This document shows positions 51,986-61,484 of a DNA stretch of 64,000 bases, piece after piece. Each line of letters opens with the position of its first letter. The first letter of the stretch is position 1. Made by a program: the position numbers and the translations under genes. The DNA is from Tritrichomonas musculus. Taxonomy: Eukaryota > Parabasalia > Tritrichomonadida > Tritrichomonadidae. The DNA lies in the NCBI GenBank assembly GCA_039105265.1, contig JAPFFF010000056.1:930001-994000 (forward strand), in the 5' to 3' direction. The notes under the pieces are model-generated. The model was not told the origin of the DNA. It did not search any database and was given only the letters and a program-made list of their open reading frames with translations.

Positions 51986-52304
51986 TTTTTAACCTCCCAA
52001 TTTAATTATAAAAATACTTTTTGATTAATTATTTGTTTAAATTCTTATATAACAAGGGTTAGATAATGACGTGAAATTTCATTGAATAAGCATTAAATTT
52101 AAAACCTTTATTTTAAGACCTTTGGATATTAATACTTTTTGTATATTATAACCGCTAAAAAGAATCTAGTTTTTTTGTGGTCAAAAAAAAAATATTATTT
52201 TAGGATTAATAACCGATTTTTTGTTACTTGAATGGTTTATAATCAATTTTGTAGCTTTGTAATGTATAAAGGAGAACGTTTGATTAGAATATATTGTTAA
52301 AAAA
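51986..52304. other. Intergenic
   Basis: AT-rich, about 320 bp. Nothing recognisable until the poly-T tract (52322-52345) just before the next gene. Confidence 0.5.
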
Positions 52305-52358
52305 TTGAATATAAATATTAATTTTTTTTTTTTTTTTTTTTTTTTAGCTTTTGTTCTA

Positions 52359-53554
52359 ATGAGTATCGAAAAATGTTTGGGCAATATGAAAAGCGTATAC
52401 GAAGGCCTTTTAAATTTCATAGACGATGATAGGAATGAAGCAATAAATTTTGAAAATCTCAACAAAATCTTTCAAGATATTAAAATACGTGATGACAAAT
52501 TCGATCTTAAATTATTTTTCCATTTGATTGTCTCGATTTGCAATAACCATCACAGTTGCCCCAACTTTTTCGACAAGATCGATCGAATCGTAAATTATTT
52601 CAAAGACGATATCAAAAAGTACTATTCAAATCCAGAAATATTCGATATTTTCAAGAGCAACAAGCGTCTTCTCCTGTTTCTTATTGAAGAAAAAATCATG
52701 AACATGGACGAGCAGGTTGTTAAGCAAATCATAACCCGCTAATATGAGCAAAATAAATACCCGCAGTACTTCGCGCCAGAAATACTGCCTTTTGCAGATA
52801 TTTATTGGTTCCCGAAATCCAACAAAAATTTCTTTTCTGCTCTTGGCATATCAATTGATATTGCAACTAGCTGGATTGATGAGATAAAAACAGATTTGCC
52901 TCCCAATTTTTTTGAAAATCGGGAAAAAGGTGAAAATGACAGTTACATCTGCAAATTGATCCGAGAAGACTCAATCGATGAGTTCATTGAGTATGTGAAC
53001 AAGAGTAATATCTCGCTTGAATCGACGATTAATCAATCGATATATGAAACAAACGCTTTTCTTATTCAAAAGCAGAACGAATACATTATTCTTAGGTTCA
53101 ATCAAAGCAATTCCAATAGCAGCATTACTCTTATGGAGTATGCGGCGTTCTTTGGATCTATTCAAATATTCCAATACTTAAAAATCAATGGAGTAGAAAT
53201 GAACCAAGAATTGTGGCTTTATTCGATTCATGGTAAAAATGCCGAAATAATCCATCTTATTGAAGAAAGACACATCGAACCGACAATAGCAGATGTAAAT
53301 TCATACAAAGAGTGCTTCATCGAATCGATCAGCGCCAATTGAAAGAAAAGGCAGATAGCCAAAATGTATTTCCAATCAGCCAACAAATGCAGCATAAACA
53401 TCAATTCAAATTTAATGATTCGGAATCAAATCAGAGTTTCGAAAAGATTGAAGATATAAAAATTGAAGATGGTAACAAATACGTTAATGATATGATGAAA
53501 AAGATATGTCTATTGAAAGAAAAAATGGATCAAGAAACGATCTCAGAAAATTAA
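52359..53554 (+). pseudogene. DUF3447/ankyrin-family gene with in-frame stop and altered 3' end
   Basis: Third member of the family in this window. From ATG 52359 (MSIEKCLGNMKSVYEG) the frame reads through FKSNKRLLLFLIEEKIMNMD to TAA at 52741-52743. It then continues in the same frame with YEQNKYPQYFAPEILPF, GENDSYICKLIREDS, INQSIYETNAFL and MEYAAFFGSIQIFQYL to a stop at 53342. Apart from that one TAA, the first 330 codons align with the paralogues. After 53342 the ankyrin part is missing. A different frame (to 53554) gives an acidic tail (NQSFEKIEDIKIEDGNKYVN) that may be the original C-terminus displaced by a frameshift. One stop plus one frame change makes this a young pseudogene. A 24-nt poly-T ends 14 nt before the ATG. 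G+C is a little higher than in the paralogues. Confidence 0.75.
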
Positions 53555-53686
53555 AATTGCACTTTTAAGCTTTCATCTGGCAATTCTGAAGTATAGTTCG
53601 CGTAAAAGCATTTTTCCAATTTTGTGCTTAATTCTATTTATTCCACAATGAGTATACATCATGATTTTGCAGGCAAAACCTTTGCT

Positions 53687-53690
<4 letters not shown>

Positions 53691-53739
<49 letters not shown>
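53691..53739. repeat. 49-nt poly-T tract
   Basis: The longest homopolymer of the window, in the space between the 3' ends of the DUF3447 pseudogene (+) and the BspA gene (-), about 70 nt beyond the latter's stop. The flanks (53555-53808) show no coding signal. Confidence 0.95.
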
Positions 53740-53741
<2 letters not shown>

Positions 53742-53808
53742 TTGAGCGCAAAAGTGGAACCTTTTTGTAGCTGCCAAATTAATTACTTGTTCACTGTATA
53801 ATAGAGTT

Positions 53809-56800
53809 TTAAATACGATGAACCGTCGTACCATTAGGAATGCCAATTTCGCATAGATTAAAAGAAGAACAAATAGTTATTTTTTTTAATGATTTGCATG
53901 AGTTAAAAGCCCATGTACCAATTGAATGTACATAAGAAGGTATGTTCATCTCTCTTATTGAAATGCATTTATAGAAGGCATAACTTCCAATTGAGCGTAC
54001 TGAAGATGGGATTAATATCTGCCTGAGTGATGAGCACTTTTCAAAAACGGATTCACCAATGGTTTCAATTGATGTTGGAAGCGATATATCATACAATGCT
54101 GAGCATTTGCTAAAAAGGCATTTTGGAAGTGATTTTAAAGAAGAAGAAAGTGACACTCTCATAAGTGATTTGCATTCACAAAAAGCAGATTGTCCGATAG
54201 AAGTAACAGTATTTGGAATTGTAATTTGACTAAGTGAAGAGCATCCTCTAAAAGCATGTTCACCAATGCTGATCAGCGACGAAGACAAAGAAATTTTTTC
54301 TAAATTAAAGCATTCACAAAATGATTGATTTCCAATTGTTGTTACAGAAGAAGGTATCACAATCTCTTTCAGTGATGAGCACTTGAAAAATGAATTGATA
54401 CCAATAGAAATTACCGAATAAATTGATACTTGAGACAAAGAAGAACAATTTTGAAATGAGCCCCTTTCATTTGTAGTTGCAATTTCTTTTACAGATGAAT
54501 CAAGTATTACATACTCTATGCTAGTGTTATAATGAAATTTCTGATCAGTTGATTGAATTCCACTTATAAATGTGCATGGCTTAAGATTTGATGGATACTT
54601 ACTTTTCAAACTCGTCACAGAAGGATACCTTCTTTCTCTATAAATTTCTGAGAAACTTTTTACAAGATTATCAAATTGAGACGAATTAAGAGAGTTGTTT
54701 TTATCCAATATTCCAATTATACTTGTACTAATAATTATGTTTTCTTTATTATTGCATCTGTCAATAAACAAATAATTTGAATTATTTTGTTCCTGTTTTG
54801 ATTTCTCAACTTCGTCTTGAAAAAACTTAAGAAGGCTTGCCAATTTTGGATTTCTATTGCTTCTTCTATTATTTTTGATTGATTGCAATAACATCATTAA
54901 AGAAGTTTGCATTTTTCCATCAAGTTGATTGAAATCAGATTCTTTTATATTGGAGTGATAAAATATTGATGATTCATCATTATTCATGATATTATTTTCT
55001 GGTTTTTCATTTTGATTAGCAATTACCAATTGATTAAATGAACAATTTTCAAATGAATTGAGCTGAAACCTAATCTTAAATGGATCAATTGTTAATTTTT
55101 CAAGTGCAATGCAATGACTAAATGCTTTTTCACCAATAAATTCAACTGAAGGAGGAAATATGATTTGCTTTAACTTGGAGCATCCCAAAAAAACATTGCT
55201 TCCAATACATTTAACTGAATCAGGAATTGTAATTGCTGTTAATGAAGAGCACCCTGAAAAGGTATTGTCAGGGATCTTTTGAATGTGTCCAACAATGTTT
55301 AGTGAAATTATGCCTTCAAATGCATTCACACCAATTTCTATATTAGGTGATTCAATTGTAATTTGAGATAAATTTGAGCATCCCCAAAAAGATCTGTCTC
55401 CGATATTTTTTACATTCAATGGAAGTGTAATTTGTCTTAATTTACTGCATTTATAAAATGCATTATTCCCAATACTTGTCACTGAAGAAGGAATTATGAT
55501 TTCACTTAAAGAGGAACATTCTGAAAAGATGTTGTTTGGAATCTTTTGAATGTTTCCATTTACAGTTAATGAAACACATCCATCAAAAGCTTTATTGCCA
55601 ACTGAATTTAATTCTGATTGGACCAAAATTTGTGACAATCTAGTGCATCCAGAAAATGCATCATTTTCAATACTTCTTAAAGATACAGGAAGTTCTATTT
55701 GTCTAATTTTTGAACAGTTATAAAATGCTTTGTTTCCGATGCTTGTGATAGATGAAGGAAGAAAGATTTCAGTTAAAGAAGAACATTCGGCAAAAGTGTT
55801 ATTTGGGATCTTTTGAATATCTCCAATGATTGTTAATGATACGATTCCCTGAAATGCATTTTCGCCAACTGTTGTTAATGAAGATGGAATTGTGATTTGA
55901 GTTAATGAAAAGCAATTCTTAAAAGCATTGCTTTTAATCGTATTAATTTTTGGTGGTAAAACGATTTGCTTGAGTGATGTGCATTCAGAAAAGCAGTTGC
56001 TTTCCAACATTGCTAAGGATGTTGGGATTTCTATTTGAGCCAATGATGAACAAGCTGAAAAAGCACTACTTCCTATGAAATTGACAGAAGAAGGAATTGT
56101 AATTTGAATGAGAGATTTGCAACCTTCAAATGTTGACGATTCAATTCTTTTCAATGATGAAGGTATTGATATTTGTTTAAGTGATTTACATCCTTCAAAA
56201 ACAGAAGATCCCAATGAGGTCAAAGATGAAGGAATCTCTATTTCTCTCAATGATGAGCAATCTTTGAAAGCATTGTTTCCAATCTGGCTAATAGAAGAAT
56301 GTAAATCAATTTTAACCAATGATGTGCATTGGTTAAAACTATCATTTTTAATGGCAGTGATAGAAGAAGGAATTTTTATTTGCATTAAAGATGAGCACTG
56401 ATTGAAAACACCTTCTCCTATTGAAATTATAGAAGTTGGAATTTCAATTTGATTCAATCGTGAGCATTTACTGAAAGCATAATTACCAACAAAAGTTACA
56501 GATGAAGGAATTGTAATTTGATTCAATCGTGAACATTTACTGAAAGCATAATTACCAATAAAAGTTACAGATGATGGAATTGCAATTTGAATGAGTGATA
56601 TGCAACCTTCAAACGTTGATGATTCAATTCTTTTCAATGATGAAGGTATTGACACTTTTATAAGTGATTTACATCCTTCAAAAACAGAAGAGCCCATTGA
56701 TATAACAGAAGAAGGAATCTCTATTTCTTTCAATGATGAGCAATTTTTGAAAACATTGTTTCCAATCTGTTTTACAGAAGAACTGATTGTTACAACAGAC

Positions 56801-58776
56801 AAAGATGAGCAGTTAGAGAAAGATTCATTCCCAATTTGAGTTACAGACGAAGGAATCGTCATTTCCTCTAATGAAGAACAAGAACTGAATGAATTGTTGC
56901 CAATCGAAGTAACTGAAGAAGGAATGATTATATTTTTCAAAGAAGAGCATCCTTCAAAAGCATTATTGTCAATCTTCTTTAACGAAGAAGGAATTGTTAT
57001 TTCACTTAAATTCTTAAACAAATTGATATTTTTGAATGATGTCACAGTTGAATCAATTATTAAGTGATTCAACAAAGGGAACTCGCTAAAGTTGTCTGAT
57101 TCAAATCTTGTTTTATATGGATTTATTGAAATTTCTTTAACATTACTGCAACCATTGAAAGCATTTTTCGGAATCACATATGAAGATGGCAAAATTGTCA
57201 CTTTTTCCAATGTTAGCAGATTGTTAAATGAATAGTTGTCGATAGAAATCACGGATGATGGAATTGTTATCTTCTTCAATAATCCAAAACGTTCAAAATT
57301 AGATTCTTTAATCATTTTCACAGAACTTCCTAACACCAGATGTTCAAGCGACTTACATTCAGCAAACGTGTTATCCTCAAAATTTGTTATGTATGGATCT
57401 ATTTCAATTTCTTTCATGCCTGAGCATTGTCTAAACGCATTGTGGCCGATGTGTCGGACTGAAGAAGGAATTGTCACTTTTTGAAGAGATAAACAGCCAT
57501 AAAAAGATGAATTGCCGATGTTTTTGACAGAAGAAGGAATTGTGATTTGATTGAGTGATCTGCATTCTGAAAATGCAAAATCGCCGATAGTCTTAACCGA
57601 TAACGGAATTAAAACTCTTTGAAGTGACAAACATCGGCAAAATGAAAAAATTCCAATTGACAAAACTGACGATGGAATTGTGACATCTGTAATCAATTGA
57701 TTTGCTATGAATGCATAATCCTTAATGATTGTAATCCCTTGTAAAAGATTGGATTCAATTGATTCTGAAAAATTGCATTCAATTATGTTATCAAAAAGTT
57801 TTTCGACGATCATTATTTGTGAGAAATATAAAAATAAATTTTTATTTTGAATCTCAGCATCTTGATAAAGAATCTTTACTTCTTCGTTTGAATCTGTTTT
57901 CAAGTCATGCTCGAAATGTGGAAATTCACCAATTTCAAAAGAATTTGTTAATTCTAAAATAATGATATTATTCACTTTTGATGCTCGTCGCCTTAATTCT
58001 TTGTTTTCATGGTTTGTTTCTATTGAAAAACTCAATAATTGAGTTCCAATGAGGTTGAAATCAAATATATTACGATATTTTTGTGTCAAAATTTCAAGAA
58101 TATTAATTTTATAGTCTTTGAAATTGATTAATGTAAATAAAATTGAGGCATCTCGTCCAATTTTATCAAGAGCTCTAAATAAAAATTCAATAATCATGTT
58201 TTCTTCTTGTATATTAGTATTTTTTGATTTGTTTTGAAAATATTTCGTAATTATTTCGTATAATATCGAAATTGGTAATTTGAATATTCTATCATCTTTT
58301 ATGTATTTAGGTAAGTTTGATGAAATTATGTCTGCATTATCGTCTGTAAAAAGCGAAATATCGTCTTTTTTCTGTTGAGAACTTAAATGTAGATATAATA
58401 TTTGATCAAAAATGAGTTGATCTTGATTCTTTGATATAGCATCTGCAATCTTTTTTGATAACTCTGTAACTTCATATTTATGAGCAAGGTATTGAATATA
58501 AAAAATATCTGAATTGTTGATTTCGCATGGTTGATTTTGGCTTAGAGAAATAAAACTAGTAATTGCAGTTGAAGATATGTCTTTAAATTGATTTACTTCA
58601 TTTTCTTGTAAAAGATCGATGGTTTCAACATTTTCATATAATGCTTGATTTCTAAAAAAGAATGATGAGTTGACTTTGAACATTTCAAAGTTAAATTCAT
58701 ATTTTTCATGGTTAAGCAGAAAGTATTTTGTTTTGTTTATTGGTTTGATGAAGATTTTAAAAGAATTATCATGCAT
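53809..58776 (-). CDS. BTB-like protein with ~45 BspA-type leucine-rich repeats
   Basis: About 1655 residues from ATG 58776 (MHDNSFKIFIKPIN); the frame is open upstream to 58872 but those residues look non-native. Residues ~1-270 are BTB/BACK-like (YEFNFEMFKVNSSFFFRNQA, ILYEIITKYF, DFNLIGTQLLSF). From ~330 to ~1250 and ~1440 to the end run BspA/TpLRR repeats of 23 residues (I-IPSSVTSIGNNAFYNCSSL). A non-LRR insert lies at ~1260-1430 (KSKQEQNNSNYLFIDRCNNKE), followed by a repeat of the domain entry motif. Higher-order repeats are visible: IQKIPNNTF recurs three times about 92 residues apart, and RIESSTFEGC twice. There is no signal peptide or TM segment, so surface location, as known for some BspA proteins, is not supported here. 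Likely an interaction scaffold. Confidence 0.87.
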   Translation of the reverse strand: MHDNSFKIFIKPINKTKYFLLNHEKYEFNFEMFKVNSSFFFRNQALYENVETIDLLQENEVNQFKDISSTAITSFISLSQNQPCEINNSDIFYIQYLAHKYEVTELSKKIADAISKNQDQLIFDQILYLHLSSQQKKDDISLFTDDNADIISSNLPKYIKDDRIFKLPISILYEIITKYFQNKSKNTNIQEENMIIEFLFRALDKIGRDASILFTLINFKDYKINILEILTQKYRNIFDFNLIGTQLLSFSIETNHENKELRRRASKVNNIIILELTNSFEIGEFPHFEHDLKTDSNEEVKILYQDAEIQNKNLFLYFSQIMIVEKLFDNIIECNFSESIESNLLQGITIIKDYAFIANQLITDVTIPSSVLSIGIFSFCRCLSLQRVLIPLSVKTIGDFAFSECRSLNQITIPSSVKNIGNSSFYGCLSLQKVTIPSSVRHIGHNAFRQCSGMKEIEIDPYITNFEDNTFAECKSLEHLVLGSSVKMIKESNFERFGLLKKITIPSSVISIDNYSFNNLLTLEKVTILPSSYVIPKNAFNGCSNVKEISINPYKTRFESDNFSEFPLLNHLIIDSTVTSFKNINLFKNLSEITIPSSLKKIDNNAFEGCSSLKNIIIPSSVTSIGNNSFSSCSSLEEMTIPSSVTQIGNESFSNCSSLSVVTISSSVKQIGNNVFKNCSSLKEIEIPSSVISMGSSVFEGCKSLIKVSIPSSLKRIESSTFEGCISLIQIAIPSSVTFIGNYAFSKCSRLNQITIPSSVTFVGNYAFSKCSRLNQIEIPTSIISIGEGVFNQCSSLMQIKIPSSITAIKNDSFNQCTSLVKIDLHSSISQIGNNAFKDCSSLREIEIPSSLTSLGSSVFEGCKSLKQISIPSSLKRIESSTFEGCKSLIQITIPSSVNFIGSSAFSACSSLAQIEIPTSLAMLESNCFSECTSLKQIVLPPKINTIKSNAFKNCFSLTQITIPSSLTTVGENAFQGIVSLTIIGDIQKIPNNTFAECSSLTEIFLPSSITSIGNKAFYNCSKIRQIELPVSLRSIENDAFSGCTRLSQILVQSELNSVGNKAFDGCVSLTVNGNIQKIPNNIFSECSSLSEIIIPSSVTSIGNNAFYKCSKLRQITLPLNVKNIGDRSFWGCSNLSQITIESPNIEIGVNAFEGIISLNIVGHIQKIPDNTFSGCSSLTAITIPDSVKCIGSNVFLGCSKLKQIIFPPSVEFIGEKAFSHCIALEKLTIDPFKIRFQLNSFENCSFNQLVIANQNEKPENNIMNNDESSIFYHSNIKESDFNQLDGKMQTSLMMLLQSIKNNRRSNRNPKLASLLKFFQDEVEKSKQEQNNSNYLFIDRCNNKENIIISTSIIGILDKNNSLNSSQFDNLVKSFSEIYRERRYPSVTSLKSKYPSNLKPCTFISGIQSTDQKFHYNTSIEYVILDSSVKEIATTNERGSFQNCSSLSQVSIYSVISIGINSFFKCSSLKEIVIPSSVTTIGNQSFCECFNLEKISLSSSLISIGEHAFRGCSSLSQITIPNTVTSIGQSAFCECKSLMRVSLSSSLKSLPKCLFSKCSALYDISLPTSIETIGESVFEKCSSLRQILIPSSVRSIGSYAFYKCISIREMNIPSYVHSIGTWAFNSCKSLKKITICSSFNLCEIGIPNGTTVHRI
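56451..56588 (-). repeat. 2 x 69-bp tandem duplication in the LRR region
   Basis: Units 56451-56519 and 56520-56588 encode the consecutive repeats NYAFSKCSRLNQITIPSS and NYAFSKCSRLNQIEIPTS. Three or four bases differ. One LRR unit equals 23 codons. Confidence 0.92.
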
Positions 58777-58932
58777 TTTGTTTTGAAAAAAAACTAAATA
58801 AAATGAAGCAACCAATCTTCCTTTCAAAATTTTTTTTTTTGAATAGATTATTTGAATGAATGAAACCAACATGTGTATAATATTTAAGAAGAGAATAATA
58901 TTTGATATAAAGAGATGTAAAAAATTTAACCC

Positions 58933-58963
58933 GACGGTTGAAAATCACTTAAAAATAACCGTC
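58933..58963. other. Small inverted repeat (GACGGTT / AACCGTC)
   Basis: 7-bp arms with a 17-nt A/T-rich loop, between the BspA gene 5' end and the fold-back element. Could be a protein-binding site or chance. Confidence 0.4.
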
Positions 58964-58975
58964 AGAATATTTTAA

Positions 58976-59698
58976 GGGAGCAGTCTCATTTTCACAATTT
59001 TTGAATAGGAAATAAATTGAATTTTTTCAATCAATAAAATAGATATATACATATTTTATATATTATTAGTTTTCATAAACATCAGAGAATATATATATAA
59101 ATGCAAATCATAGAATTCATTAGACATGATGAATATTCCTTTAATTTTTTGGCATCAATAATTTTGATGATTATTATTTTAGACATATCTTTTTAAATAA
59201 ACAATAAAATGAGTACACATTTTCTCAACTTATAAAATTTTCATCTACTGAGGTATTTAAACTGTATTACTTTTAGTTATCTCTATGATGTAATTTGCAT
59301 AAATCACAAAAACCATACCATAAAAACGCTTAATTACGATGTAATTCTTTCGATTTACCTTAAATGCATGATAGGTTTTTTATTTGTATATTGGATTTAT
59401 ATATAATATAAATATAATTAAAAAAAGTTGAGAAAGCATTTATGTAAATTAATGATTTTTCATTGAGATGCTTTTATAATAAAATTATTCAAAATTACTG
59501 GTGTCAAAAAATTGAGAGAATATTCATCATGTCTAATGAATTCTATGATTTGCCTTTATATATATATTCTCTGATGTTTATGAAAACTAATAATATATAA
59601 AATATGTATATATCTATTTTATTGATTGAAAAAATTCAATTTATTTCCTATTCAAAAATTGTGAAAAAGTTATAAAAATTCAAAATGAGACGGCTCCC
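58976..59698. mobile_element. 723-bp fold-back (MITE-like) element flanked by TTAA
   Basis: The ends are GGGAGCAGTCTCATTTT (left) and the complement of GGGAGCCGTCTCATTTT (right). They are preceded by TTAA at 58972-58975 and followed by TTAA at 59699-59702. The outer ~165-180 bp of each arm are near-identical inverted copies, apart from an 18-nt insertion in the right arm (~59665-59683). The inversion continues with lower identity for another ~110 bp, leaving a ~150-bp loop. There is no ORF of note. TTAA flanks are typical of piggyBac-type target choice, but TTAA is common in AT-rich DNA, so the superfamily is an inference. The arms are well preserved, so insertion is fairly recent. Confidence 0.8.
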
Positions 59699-59702
59699 TT
59701 AA

Positions 59703-60530
59703 AAAAAAGCAATTTTTTTAAGATTTGATATGATTTATTTTGATCTGGATTTGAAGATAGTTGACTTGATTATTGTTCCACTGGCTTAATTGCAGAACTT
59801 AATGGTGATTCAGTTAATCACTATTTGAGAATTTCTGCCACTGCTTTAGCAGGAGACTGAGTTAACCTCCTAACTCTACTTTACATTTACGAAAAAAATT
59901 CAATGTAATGTCAACATGAAGTCCAGACACATTATAAAAAAATGTTGAAGAATCGTATTCAGCAACAAAGAAATTGGTTTTAAAAATATTCCATTAAAAT
60001 ACCCAAAACTCGCCCCTATCTCATCAAAATGGTGAAAAATAAAGATGATTCTTTTATCATCTTAAACAAACCAATATTTATGAAAGAATTTGTCTATTTT
60101 TTAAGAAATAACGAAAAAATACTAAAAAATTGGCTGTTATCAAACATTCTTTTTCAACTTACAAATCAACAAAAAAAATTTTTGAGTAAAATACATTTTC
60201 AATATGGCTTTTCAGAAAATATTCTGATAATTTATTGAAATATTTAAATGAAAAAGAAGCATAAGCCATTTTATCATATAGTATATTTAATTTTTTTTTG
60301 TTTATTTTGATTTTTTTTCGGTCAAAAAGTTTCGACAATTTGATAGAGCGAAAAATAATCATGAACTTTTTCTTGGCACAAAAAATAAAACATAACTTTT
60401 TCTTAAAGATAAAAAATAAAATAACTTTTTGATGTAAAATGTTTATGACAAGAGAAACCAAATTGGCCCTCAATTATTTTTCTATTTATTTTAATCGTTT
60501 GTTTTTATAGAATACTTACTTAAAAAAGAA
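59703..60530. other. Intergenic with a 69-codon ORF of unknown status
   Basis: The plus ORF 60029-60238 (MVKNKDDSFIILNKPIFMKE ... QYGFSENILIIY) has some protein-like features but no family match. It may be a gene or element fragment. The remaining DNA, including a GC-richer stretch at 59770-59880, shows nothing recognisable. Confidence 0.35.
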
Positions 60531-60584
60531 CAATGTTCTTGAAAGAAAAATATATTATTACGCCATTATTATCTAAAGCATTGA

Positions 60585-60611
60585 CACTTTTTGAGCGAAG
60601 CTCAAAAAGTG
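60585..60611. other. Hairpin 1: perfect 12-bp stem, GAA loop
   Basis: CACTTTTTGAGC-GAA-GCTCAAAAAGTG is a perfect palindrome with a 3-nt loop. Confidence 0.9.
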
Positions 60612-60701
60612 GCGTTTATTGCAATTTCCTCAAATCAGGTATTCAAATATCAAAACCAACTATAACCAAGTTATTACATATCAGAAATGAATCTTATGCT
60701 T

Positions 60702-60734
60702 GGCCACTTTTTGAGCGAAGCTCAAAAAGTGGCC
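60702..60734. other. Hairpin 2: perfect 15-bp stem, GAA loop
   Basis: GGCCACTTTTTGAGC-GAA-GCTCAAAAAGTGGCC. Same core as hairpin 1, 117 bp downstream, but with a longer perfect stem. Confidence 0.9.
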
Positions 60735-60829
60735 TTTTATTATTTTCAAATTAGATTTCTTTTCAAAACTTAAACAAATCAACTTTCATGAAGAAAACAA
60801 AAGAAATATTGTACCTAATAGATCTTTAG

Positions 60830-60868
60830 AATGACAATTTTGTGAGCTTTGCTCACAAAGTTGTCATT
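60830..60868. other. Hairpin 3: 18-bp stem, TTT loop
   Basis: AATGACAATTTTGTGAGC-TTT-GCTCACAAAGTTGTCATT, with one non-Watson-Crick position. It shares the GAGC-nnn-GCTC apex with hairpins 1 and 2 but has a different stem sequence. Confidence 0.88.
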
Positions 60869-61017
60869 AAATGATATTAATTATTAATTGAATTTCAAAA
60901 TACAAAAAACATTTATGTATGTTCAAAAATTATTGTTTATTAAATGATTTATGATTATATCGCGCGTTAGTTTTCTTGTTTTTTTTTTTTTTTTTCAATG
61001 CATAATTCTCACAGTAA

Positions 61018-61476
61018 CAGGGTTGGTCAACGTTGAAAGTTGACTCGTTGAATTATTAACAGTATCGTTTGTTCACACCTCAACGTCAACGGCGTTATGT
61101 CCGTTGACGTCAACAAAAAAACGATGGTCAACGGAGCTGTGAACGTTGAAATAACGTTGAAAAAACGGTTGAACTCAAAGTTGATTGAATTTACTCATTA
61201 AAACATTTAGAATTATGGAAAATTTTGAATTAAAAAAAAATTAATTTTTTAAATGATTTTTTTTATGAACACCAATTGGTCCAATTGAATTGGATCAGAT
61301 AACTTATATTAACATTAATAACGGGTAAAAATGGTCATTTTAAAAGACGATCTAATTCAACGACCATTTATTTGTTGATGTTGACGTTGACGTTGAAAAA
61401 ACGAAGTGAACGTTGTCAACTCTGGCGTTTTTAACGGACTCTCATTGATCAATTTCTTCAACGTTGACCAACACTG
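61018..61476. mobile_element. 459-bp non-autonomous hAT-type element (MITE) with 8-bp TSD
   Basis: The left end is CAGGGTTGGTCAACGTTGAA, and the right end is the complement of CAGTGTTGGTCAACGTTGAA (one mismatch in 20). A perfect 8-bp target duplication, CACAGTAA, flanks it at 61010-61017 and 61477-61484. CAG(G/T)G termini and 8-bp duplications are hallmarks of the hAT superfamily. There is no transposase ORF. The outer ~170 bp on the left and ~110 bp on the right are dense in ACGTTGA/TCAACGT words (about ten), the likely transposase-binding subterminal repeats. The intact TSD indicates a young insertion. Confidence 0.9.
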
Positions 61477-61484
61477 CACAGTAA

